Assembly (NCBI RefSeq): GCF_002929535.1
Contig: NZ_PJJO01000060.1
Coordinates: 310,001-374,000, forward strand
Source of the DNA: Cryobacterium sp. Y11
GTDB taxonomy: Bacteria > Actinomycetota > Actinomycetes > Actinomycetales > Microbacteriaceae
DNA: 64,000 nt
Reading direction: 5' to 3'
Shown: positions 54,261-61,019 of the stretch, one piece after another
Position numbering within the stretch: position 1 is the first letter of the stretch
Layout of the letters: each line of letters begins with the position of its first letter
Notes under the pieces: model-generated
Databases searched by the model: none
What the model saw: only the letters and a program-made list of their open reading frames with translations
What the model was told of the DNA's origin: nothing
Program-made: the position numbers and the translations under genes

Positions 54261-54396
54261 ATTCAGCCGGACGCAACGCCGCATTTTTGTACTATCCAGG
54301 CCACTCACCGGCCTTATTGCCCTCAGCGGATGCGCCGCCACCGGCATCACCGCCAGCGACGACTACGGCGACACCCGGAGATCCCTGGCAGGTTAA
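54253..54396 (+). pseudogene. internally deleted copy of the F510_1955-type lipoprotein gene
   Basis: From TTG at 54253 the sequence repeats the first ~27 codons of the gene at 50513 (MAKFSRxQRRIFVLSxPL, lipobox LIALSGCAAT). It then jumps in frame to codons equal to that gene's C-terminal end (ATGITASDDYG) and stops after 47 residues. About 284 codons are missing. The preceding gaggagtcactc-type leader is also copied. It is a duplicate collapsed by an internal deletion. Confidence 0.85.
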
Positions 54397-54438
54397 CCCC
54401 TCACCACCTGCGTCAGATCCCGAACCGTGAGAAGCATT

Positions 54439-54465
54439 ATTGATTAGATCAATATATTGCAATAT
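54439..54465. promoter_or_regulatory. paired palindromic operators of the SmtB-like repressor
   Basis: Two perfect palindromes abut: ATTGAT-TAG-ATCAAT (54439-54453) and ATATTGCAATAT (54454-54465), 27 bases before the ATG at 54492. Both are AT-rich in a GC-rich genome, as expected for an ArsR-family zinc operator overlapping the promoter. Confidence 0.75.
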
Positions 54466-54491
54466 CTTTATATATCTGCTTCGATAGAAGC

Positions 54492-54785
54492 ATGGCAAGC
54501 GGCGCAGGTGTTGAGGAAGCGGCAGAGATTTTCAAGGCGCTGTCCTCGCCTGCGCGACTGGAGATACTGCATTTTCTTGCTCAATCTGACCTGACTGTCA
54601 CCGCCCTCGTGGAGGCGACAGACCTGTCACAACCGCTCGTGTCGCAACATCTCAAGACACTGAGGTTGGCTCGGCTGGTAACCGCCAGCCGCACCGGGCG
54701 AGAGGTGACTTACGCAATTGCGGATCACCACATCGCCCACGTCGTCGAAGACGCGATCAAGCACGTCCTCGAAGAGGATCTCTAA
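54492..54785 (+). CDS. SmtB/CzrA-like ArsR-family zinc sensor
   Basis: The 97-residue repressor has helix-turn-helix TDLSQPLVSQHLKTLRLARL. Near the C-terminus D78, H80, H91 and E94 match the alpha-5 zinc motif DxH-x10-HxxE/H of SmtB, CzrA and ZiaR. The alpha-3N Cys pair of CadC is absent. Zinc binding should release it from the twin palindromes upstream. It is followed after 31 bases by the His-rich protein gene. Confidence 0.92.
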   Translation: MASGAGVEEAAEIFKALSSPARLEILHFLAQSDLTVTALVEATDLSQPLVSQHLKTLRLARLVTASRTGREVTYAIADHHIAHVVEDAIKHVLEEDL

Positions 54786-54816
54786 TACACACTCACTCGT
54801 TAGAAAAGAAGCAATT

Positions 54817-55113
54817 ATGTCGACAACCGAAATCCACGCCGAGCACGCCCTATCCGAGCATGAGCACGGTGTCGACTGCGGACATCAGGCGATCCAGCAC
54901 GATGACCACACCGACTACGTTCACGACACCCACCACCACGCCCTGCACGACGGTCACTATGACGAGCACGAGTCGAAGGCAGAGCACACGGTCGAAGACC
55001 ACGCTCACGGTGCTGACTGTGGCCACGAATCCGTTAGCCACGACGACCACACTGATTTCGTGCACGACGGCCACAGGCACGCTGAGCACGCGGGTCACTA
55101 CGACGAGCACTAA
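54817..55113 (+). CDS. histidine-rich metal-binding mini-protein
   Basis: The 98-residue protein has about 30% His and nearly 20% Asp/Glu. It is made of two repeats of ~38 residues (HEHGVDCGHQAIQHDDHTDY-type and DHAHGADCGHESVSHDDHTD-type), each with one Cys in DCGH and ending HYDEH. There is no signal peptide, so it is cytosolic. It should buffer or store zinc (or nickel/cobalt) under the adjacent SmtB-like repressor. AAGAAGC precedes the ATG. The repeat arrangement shows it arose by internal duplication. Confidence 0.85.
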   Translation: MSTTEIHAEHALSEHEHGVDCGHQAIQHDDHTDYVHDTHHHALHDGHYDEHESKAEHTVEDHAHGADCGHESVSHDDHTDFVHDGHRHAEHAGHYDEH

Positions 55114-55149
55114 GTAGCGCCCGCCCGAGACTCTCGAGTCTTAAGGCAA

Positions 55150-55186
55150 ACGGGGAGGTCAGTCCACCGCGGACCGGCCTCCCCGT
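55150..55186 (+). terminator. terminator of the zinc-sensor operon
   Basis: A GC-rich stem with two mismatches (ACGGGGAGGTCAGTCC against GGACCGGCCTCCCCGT) and a 5-base loop lies 36 bases after the His-rich gene. A TTGTC stretch follows. Confidence 0.6.
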
Positions 55187-55346
55187 TGTCATATGCCCGA
55201 CTACCCAACATCGTCTCGACGTCGCGATCATCCTGCAAGCCGCATTCGTCGACGAAAGTCACTGCGCCGAGTCGTACGAGCAGACCGCCGCGATCGGCGC
55301 ACCGGTGGGAGCTAGATCGTTCGCCACGGTGCATGCCACCCGTGCG

Positions 55347-55772
55347 TCAACGCTCGGGGCTACGGGTCCGGATAGGTTTGCCGGTCCCGAGGACGGCGCT
55401 GTATAGCGCGGCTGGGATGTCGTCTGCCGGTGCGTGGATGCGCACCGGGCCGCCGGATGCTATCCAGCCCAGGAGGGCATCCAGAGCGACCGGTTGATCG
55501 AGGCCACCCAGCCACACGGACGGACCCGTCATGCCGGTGCTTCCATCGCGGCGGGCCACCGCAGCGACAGCCCCGCGGGCGCAGGCTCCCAGACATTCGG
55601 TGGAAACCAGGATCGCACCTCGGCTGGCTGCGATTGTTGACCGCAACCGGTCGGCACCGTTTTGGCCATCAGCCAGGCGGTGGAGCGCGTTACAGCGGTA
55701 GCCAGCGCACAGGGCCACGAGCGGACCGCTGGCTTCCTGGTCGGTCAGGGTTGTCACTTTTGTGTGTTTCAT
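55347..55772 (-). CDS. thioredoxin-like [2Fe-2S] ferredoxin-domain protein
   Basis: The 141-residue protein has four Cys arranged as CxxxxC (CAGYRC, residues near 20-25) and CxxxC (CLGAC), the pattern of thioredoxin-fold [2Fe-2S] ferredoxins. The remainder is Ala/Gly-rich without other motifs. I chose the ATG at 55772 (MKHTKVTTL); the longer ORF's first 42 residues look non-coding. It follows the COG0523 GTPase gene by 49 bases on the same strand. Its use in a metal-insertion or redox step is inferred. Confidence 0.7.
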   Translation of the reverse strand: MKHTKVTTLTDQEASGPLVALCAGYRCNALHRLADGQNGADRLRSTIAASRGAILVSTECLGACARGAVAAVARRDGSTGMTGPSVWLGGLDQPVALDALLGWIASGGPVRIHAPADDIPAALYSAVLGTGKPIRTRSPER

Positions 55773-55821
55773 TGCGGGCACCGATTCTGTCGTGTCGGAG
55801 TGGATATGACGTGGTGGAGTC

Positions 55822-56850
55822 TCAGTCAACGTCAAGGTCCCAGGCCGGAAAGGGGTCGGCCAGGGATTTCCATTCGCTAGGATCGCCGATGAATTCACGG
55901 TTGGTCAGCAGGCAGGCGTCGAGGTTCGCGGTGAGCTTGATCCCGTCGAGGTTCTTGCCAAAGAAGGCGATCTCCTGGCCCCAAGGAGACTCGGGGTCGT
56001 GGCTGCCCATACTGGTCGGTTCGAAGCCGATGGTCGGGCCTGCGCTATTCCACGAACCCACAACGTGGGGCCGGGATGCGAGACGGAACAGGCCGCGCGA
56101 GCGCAGGATCTCCCCCGATTTGGCCGCCTTGTCGCTGAGAAATTTCGCGAGCCGGCCCGGGTGAAACGGTCGAGGATCACGGTAAACGACGCATCCAAGC
56201 CCGATACCGCTCGAAGTTAGCAGCCCCTCACCGTTGAGCTGACGAATCCAACCGGGGCTTTGCTGCAGCCAAGCCAACATGTTCTCTCGGGGAGGGAACC
56301 ATGGTTTTACCGAGGTACGCCCATGGCGAGCGAAAACGACATGACTAGAGGGGTTGAGCAGCCGCACGAAGTCACGCAGGTCAGCACAGTCGGCCGCCGT
56401 GGCCAGGTCGGTCTTGTTGATCACCACAACGCTCGCCCACTCGATCTGCTCAACCAAAGCATCGGCAATCGTCCGGTCGTGCTCACCATGCGTGACACAG
56501 GAGACGGGAGGAATCGGCGCAAGAGCATCGCTACGGATGCCCGCCCAAAACGTGGACGCGTCCAGCACGCTCACAAAATTGCCGATGCGGAGGACTTCAG
56601 CATCGGGCCGCAGCGCCCGGTCGCCACCCGCAGCGATAACCGACATCGCCACCTCGATCGGAACTATGGACGGATGAATCTCCAACATCACCTCTGTCCG
56701 GGTAATGCCGGCAATGGCATTGGAAACGGCGCTGCGATCTGAGCCAGCGAGACGGATGCTGGTTGTCCCGCTGGCCCGCGCGATGGACGATTTACCGGCA
56801 CCGGCAAGTCCGCTAACGAGGTTCACTGTGAGAGAGGGAGACGTGATCAT
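55822..56850 (-). CDS. COG0523 (CobW/Zng1-like) GTPase without CxCC motif
   Basis: The 342-residue metallochaperone-type GTPase has Walker A SGLAGAGKSSIARASG, NKxD motif VVINKTDLATA, and the CobW C-terminal domain (CVVYRDPRPFHPGRLAKFL then SRPHVVGSWNSAGPTIG). The GCxCC metal motif normally found after Walker A is missing; the segment reads TRTEVMLEIHPSIVPIEVAM. Actinobacterial Zur-regulated members often sit beside ribosomal-protein paralogue genes, as here. The divergent rpmJ start is 47 bases away across a putative Zur box. Confidence 0.85.
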   Translation of the reverse strand: MITSPSLTVNLVSGLAGAGKSSIARASGTTSIRLAGSDRSAVSNAIAGITRTEVMLEIHPSIVPIEVAMSVIAAGGDRALRPDAEVLRIGNFVSVLDASTFWAGIRSDALAPIPPVSCVTHGEHDRTIADALVEQIEWASVVVINKTDLATAADCADLRDFVRLLNPSSHVVFARHGRTSVKPWFPPRENMLAWLQQSPGWIRQLNGEGLLTSSGIGLGCVVYRDPRPFHPGRLAKFLSDKAAKSGEILRSRGLFRLASRPHVVGSWNSAGPTIGFEPTSMGSHDPESPWGQEIAFFGKNLDGIKLTANLDACLLTNREFIGDPSEWKSLADPFPAWDLDVD

Positions 56851-56864
56851 GACTGCTACTCTAA

Positions 56865-56881
56865 TTGATATTCGTTCTCAA
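56865..56881. promoter_or_regulatory. putative Zur box
   Basis: TTGATATTCGTTCTCAA has TTGA/TCAA arms with a partly symmetric AT-rich core in the 47-base gap between the divergent COG0523 GTPase and rpmJ genes. Position and gene pairing match Zur regulation in actinobacteria. The match to the canonical box is incomplete. Confidence 0.5.
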
Positions 56882-56897
56882 CAAGAAAGATGTGACC

Positions 56898-57020
56898 ATG
56901 AAAGTTCGAAATTCACTCAAAGCGCTCAAGAAGCTCCCCGGCGCACAGATCGTGCACAGACGGGGACGCGTTTTCGTGATCAACAAGAAGAACCCGCGGC
57001 TGAAGGCTCGGCAGGGTTAG
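56898..57020 (+). CDS. rpmJ: ribosomal protein bL36, cysteine-free (zinc-independent) paralogue
   Basis: The 40-residue protein [20 protein letters not shown] is followed by [20 protein letters not shown]. The zinc-binding Cys/His set of the C+ form is absent, so this is the C- paralogue that replaces the zinc form during zinc starvation to free zinc. It is too short for many gene callers. It diverges from the COG0523 GTPase gene. Confidence 0.93.
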   Translation: MKVRNSLKALKKLPGAQIVHRRGRVFVINKKNPRLKARQG

Positions 57021-57401
57021 CCTGCCCTCCAGCGCTTGGCCTGCCCTTCGCGTGGCCATCCCGGCACGCGGAAGCTCGACTCAAAGCTGGTCGTTTTCGC
57101 CGGAGCGGTTTACGGCTGCTTGACCGGTCCATATGCGCACGACAACATTGCGTCGAACGGTCAGCCGTCAGGACAGTAGCTGAGCTTCGATCCACCGGTC
57201 CGCCTTGAGCGAGTGGCGTCGCTGAATTCTGCACGTTGTTGTGGTGGGCGCGGCGAAGCTGTCGGCTTTGCTGTCAATGGTGTTCTGTGAACTTCGGTGC
57301 CGGGTGGACAGCCGCGTTCGCGGCTGTCCACCCGGCTTCCCATGGCCAGCTGGCCGGCTGGCCGGCAGATGCAGGATGATTTTCCGAGCTGAGGAGAAGA
57401 T
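57021..57401. other. gene-free stretch with palindrome
   Basis: No gene is supported. The perfect 18-bp palindrome at 57299-57336 is the only clear structure. Confidence 0.5.
57299..57336. terminator. perfect 18-bp hairpin (2-base loop)
   Basis: The arms 57299-57316 (starting GCCGGGTGGACAGCCG) and 57319-57336 are exact reverse complements, separated by TT. It lies downstream of the minus-strand ORF ending at 57402. A GC-rich direct repeat (GGCCGGCT-type) follows. It may be a terminator or a recombination site. Confidence 0.7.
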
Positions 57402-57848
57402 TCAGGCCGGGATGTTGATGAGTTTGCGGCGGATGGTGCCGCTGCGAGCCTTGCCCCGATCGGCGTCGGCATAGGTTCCGACGAAAAGTTTCTTCGTGCC
57501 GCCGTGCCGCAGCAGCGCCATATTATCAATCGAGTCGGTACCGGCGAGAATGAGCGCGCGACGAGTGGGAAGTATCGTGATGCTTGACGTGCCCCGTAGG
57601 TCATCGCGCATGCCGGAATAACCCTCCCACACGAGAAAGAAACAATCGGTGGGTGTCGCGGTGTGCGGTCGGAGAAGCCGGGCGAGCGTCGCGGCCACGG
57701 CGGGTTCGATGGTTCCGATTATGGGATTTGCCTCCCGCTCTCTTTCGTTGAGGTCGGTCCACTTCATCGCTGCGTCCACCTCGATCCGCTCCGCGACACA
57801 GGTCCTCCATGCGAAAAGTTGACCGTCACCGTCGGGCACAGGATTCAT
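57402..57848 (-). CDS. hypothetical protein, possibly C-terminally truncated
   Basis: The 148-residue frame has CFFLVWEGYSG and the ILPTRRALILAGTDSIDNMA region, similar to a larger actinobacterial hypothetical family that continues with a tryptophan-rich C-terminal end not seen here. It is either a shortened member or a degraded gene. Start ATG at 57848. Confidence 0.45.
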   Translation of the reverse strand: MNPVPDGDGQLFAWRTCVAERIEVDAAMKWTDLNEREREANPIIGTIEPAVAATLARLLRPHTATPTDCFFLVWEGYSGMRDDLRGTSSITILPTRRALILAGTDSIDNMALLRHGGTKKLFVGTYADADRGKARSGTIRRKLINIPA

Positions 57849-58353
57849 GACACGCGCTTACGAAACGTGCCCACGAGGCAGATAATCGTTCACGATCATC
57901 AATTCACCATGGGGAGCTGACAGCCCAGTGATGACTTTCGGAACGCGATCAAGCGAAAGCAGGGCCATCTATCTGCGCACCCTACCGAATATTAGAAGCC
58001 AGTTCCATAGCGATCTGACGCGACGCGCCTCCCCGGCCGGATCCCTGCGCAAACAGTACTCGACAGCTTCCGCCACGACGTCATCAATCCTAAAACAGAC
58101 CAATTTATCGCAGGGACCCGCACTCGTTGACCCAGGCTAAATTCGCGAAAGAGCTCGAGCGAGACGACTATCCCGTAGTCGGCTCGGCGGATTTAATCGG
58201 TCGTCGCACCGATGGGCTTTTCTGACTCTGACAATATTTATTGCATAACTTGAGCGGGCGTGCTGCCACTGAGTGCTTACGGTGAAATGCGTCGTTCTCC
58301 CGCTAACGGGCGCGGGTGCAGGCCACAGACCCTGCACCGAACGCTAACGCCAA
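57849..58353. other. gene-free stretch downstream of the rhodopsin gene
   Basis: No gene is supported. A GGTGCAGG...CCTGCACC hairpin (58315-58338) lies 16 bases past the rhodopsin stop on the minus strand and is its probable terminator. Confidence 0.45.
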
Positions 58354-59187
58354 CTACGATTTGATCGTGGAACTTTTGAGGCTTGCGGCGTCTTCCAACG
58401 ACAGCTCGGAGTCGGCAAAGGCTTGGTCATCCGCAAAAGACTTCATGCGCGCGATACGATAGATGATTAGGCCGTAGAGGCATTTGGCGAGAATATCAGC
58501 CACGGAATAACCGATCTGCAGGCCTACCCAAGCGTCGGATCCGTCGATGCCGATGCCGGGCAGTAGGTACGCGATCGGATAGACACCCCAGGTGGCCAGC
58601 AGCAGCAGTCGCAGTAGGCTGATGGTTTTGCGCACCGTGGCGGGCTGCCGTTTCAGCGATCGAGTCAGCTCAACGAAGAGCACATAGAGGATGTACGCGA
58701 ACGGAATCGAGGACAGCAAGCCGAAGATGCCGCGGGTCAGGTTGTCCGAAGCCATCTCTCCGGGGTAACCGAGGGCGATCATGAGGGCGGCGGCGGGAAT
58801 CAGCCGAGTGAGCAGGCTGCTTTGCACTTTACGCGCCAGGGCCAGAACAGCCACGAGCTCGAGCAGCAATAGCGGCACAGTGAGGAGCCAATCGACGTAC
58901 CGGTAGCCCTCATTGAAGGATGCTCCGGCAACTTGGGCATAGTTGCCGCGGCCACCGATGGCGTCAGTGACGAACGCCTCGGTAAAGGAGTTGAAGATGC
59001 GGAAGTAGTGGTACGCCGCAATGCCACAGACGATGGCAGCGACGGTCATCGCCTGGCGGTAGCGCGGCAGCACTCGCGGCAGACAGACGACCAGAAAAAT
59101 AGACGTAAACAGCTGCGAAGCGATCACGAAAGAAAACACGTTGTAGATGGTGTCGTATTGGATTTGGGTTAGGGAGTCAGGTATCAA
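58354..59187 (-). CDS. xanthorhodopsin-like proton-pumping rhodopsin
   Basis: The 277-residue seven-helix retinal protein is a light-driven proton pump. Residues: R96 and D99 (counterion/acceptor), T103, E110 (donor), giving the DTE motif; H60 partner of D99; D231 and the retinal Schiff-base K235; L107 at the spectral-tuning position, predicting green absorption. G156 in helix E (TRGIFGLLSS) is the glycine that leaves the fenestration for a carotenoid antenna in xanthorhodopsin and Gloeobacter rhodopsin. No carotenoid or retinal synthesis genes are in the window. It is monocistronic. Confidence 0.95.
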   Translation of the reverse strand: MIPDSLTQIQYDTIYNVFSFVIASQLFTSIFLVVCLPRVLPRYRQAMTVAAIVCGIAAYHYFRIFNSFTEAFVTDAIGGRGNYAQVAGASFNEGYRYVDWLLTVPLLLLELVAVLALARKVQSSLLTRLIPAAALMIALGYPGEMASDNLTRGIFGLLSSIPFAYILYVLFVELTRSLKRQPATVRKTISLLRLLLLATWGVYPIAYLLPGIGIDGSDAWVGLQIGYSVADILAKCLYGLIIYRIARMKSFADDQAFADSELSLEDAASLKSSTIKS

Positions 59188-59701
59188 GATGTCCTCTACT
59201 GTCCACGAGCATTCGACGAAATTACGAAGATCAAACCGAAAAACAAAATAGCTAACTTCGTTACCTAAAGCAACCTACTTCGACCAACCAGATTTTTTCA
59301 ACTAATTCCAGAGGGAGTCCTAGAAATACTGGTCAACTTCGAGTTGCGTGTGTCTTAAATGCACTAACCTCACGCAGATCCTGCACAGCACGCCTCCCCC
59401 AATCATTGGATTCGGGGTGGAGCAAAAGTGCACGATGGAACAACCGGTAGCACGACGATCACACAGAAGAACATGCAGAAAAGCATCGCGATCGCGAGTT
59501 CGCAATTGCGCAGATCCGACCTACTGAACCGCCGTTCCCATCAAACGAGAGATCTGCTAGGCAATACCTGCGCATACTCCACGGTGTTGAGTGTCTCAAA
59601 TACACCACTAAGCACTTCACGCTGCGCACCACCCCAAGCAGCCGGACTGCGGTGTAGGGCGACCGGACCATCAAGATCCGTGAGTTGGCCTACCGGGAGC
59701 A
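59188..59701. other. rhodopsin upstream region
   Basis: This 514-base region should hold the rhodopsin promoter on the minus strand. The first ~150 bases upstream of 59187 are unusually AT-rich. No gene is supported. Confidence 0.4.
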
Positions 59702-60157
59702 TCAGGCCTGCACATCCCCGCGCCATCCACCCTCGTCGGTTCCCTGAGCCTCAATGAACTCCTTGAAGTTCGCGAGGTCTTTCTTGATGGCGTGATTGTC
59801 TACGCCGAGTGCGGCACCGGCTTTCTCAAGTAGCCCTGTAGCCTCCCAATCAAGCTGAACCGTCACACGCGTCTCGTTCCTGGCCAACTTGTGAAATGTG
59901 ACAACTCCCGCGTGGTTGACCTCGCCGCCAGTACTGTTCCAGGCAACACGCTCGTCGGGGTGCTGCTCAGTTATTCGCGCCTCAAACGTGCGTTCCACGC
60001 CGCCGACCTTGACGTTCCACTCGGTCAGTGTGTCGGTCACCTGCGTGATGGATTTAACAAAACTCAGGAACTTTGGAAACTCCTCGAATTTTGTCCACTG
60101 GTTGTAAGCGACGGTGATGGGCACGTTGACGTCGACGGTCTCGATGGCGTTAGGCAT
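59702..60157 (-). CDS. SRPBCC family (cyclase/dehydrase-like) protein
   Basis: The 151-residue protein has the START-like fold of stress-related SRPBCC proteins: ETVDVNVPITVAYNQWTKFE, FPKFLSFVKSITQVTDTLTE and DWEATGLLEKAGAALGVDNH. It is cytosolic. The ATG at 60157 follows AAGGAGATC. Relatives often accompany CsbD-type stress genes; none is adjacent here. Confidence 0.8.
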   Translation of the reverse strand: MPNAIETVDVNVPITVAYNQWTKFEEFPKFLSFVKSITQVTDTLTEWNVKVGGVERTFEARITEQHPDERVAWNSTGGEVNHAGVVTFHKLARNETRVTVQLDWEATGLLEKAGAALGVDNHAIKKDLANFKEFIEAQGTDEGGWRGDVQA

Positions 60158-61019
60158 AAAGATCTCCTTGGAGCAAATTAAGCGGATGGACGAGTTCCTG
60201 CAATCGCCGATCACATTACTAAAAGCTGGCACAACGTCAACCCCGAAGATAAAACTCACGAGAGCGTGAAGGTACCTACGCACGGAACCTCAAGAGCATG
60301 CATAAACACTCCCTGACGATAACGCCAGTGACAGACATCCAGAAGAGCCCTCAGCTTAGGGCTGCAGGGTGTCTACCGGGGTGAAAATGGTCTGCACTCT
60401 CGCAGTTGGCGGCTGCTCTGGATTTCTGTCATTCAGTCTTCGAAGTCCTGAACGCCACTCATTAGTGCGGTTGAGTGCCGGGATCGTGCCAGAGGGCGCC
60501 AGTCGTTTGATGGCTTGGCGCTCGGGATTTAGCGAATATCGTAACATCTGATCATTTGTGGGCTGTTTCCTCGAGTCTATGACGAAGGTTTGGGCGGGAT
60601 CACGATTGCGTAATTCGCGGGTTCCGCTTGCGTGCTCCGCATTCGCGCGTGTTCTCGTCCCGCAGCTCAAGCTGGTCATATCCTCATTTCATGGCTCCTC
60701 GTGAAAGCGTGGCACATCCTTCAGACTTCCACAGGTGAGCTTCGGTTACCGTGCCTTCTGGGGTGCTGCCGAATTGACATGAATCCGCAGGTGAGCATCG
60801 ACTGATCGTGTTACAGAATCAATTTATCCACTGGATTCGAGATGACGAATTTGACCGTTTTAGGTGACTTCCCATTTTCCCCGTGATCGAAAACCTCTAT
60901 TGAATCCGACGCTGGACAAAACGCCACTCCTGACCACCAACGTCGCGGCTGGAAAAACATGGTTTTTCCAAGGCCCCCGGACGAGAGTGCAATTGTGCGT
61001 GAATTAGTCATGCACTCTA
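60158..61019. other. gene-free stretch before the large secreted protein
   Basis: I see no supported gene in 862 bases, which presumably include the promoter of the secreted-protein gene. Short ORFs here have no coding character. Confidence 0.45.

Noticed and set aside
57928-58140. 70-codon ORF downstream of the hypothetical gene
   Set aside because: Atypical composition, no ribosome binding site and no recognisable motif.
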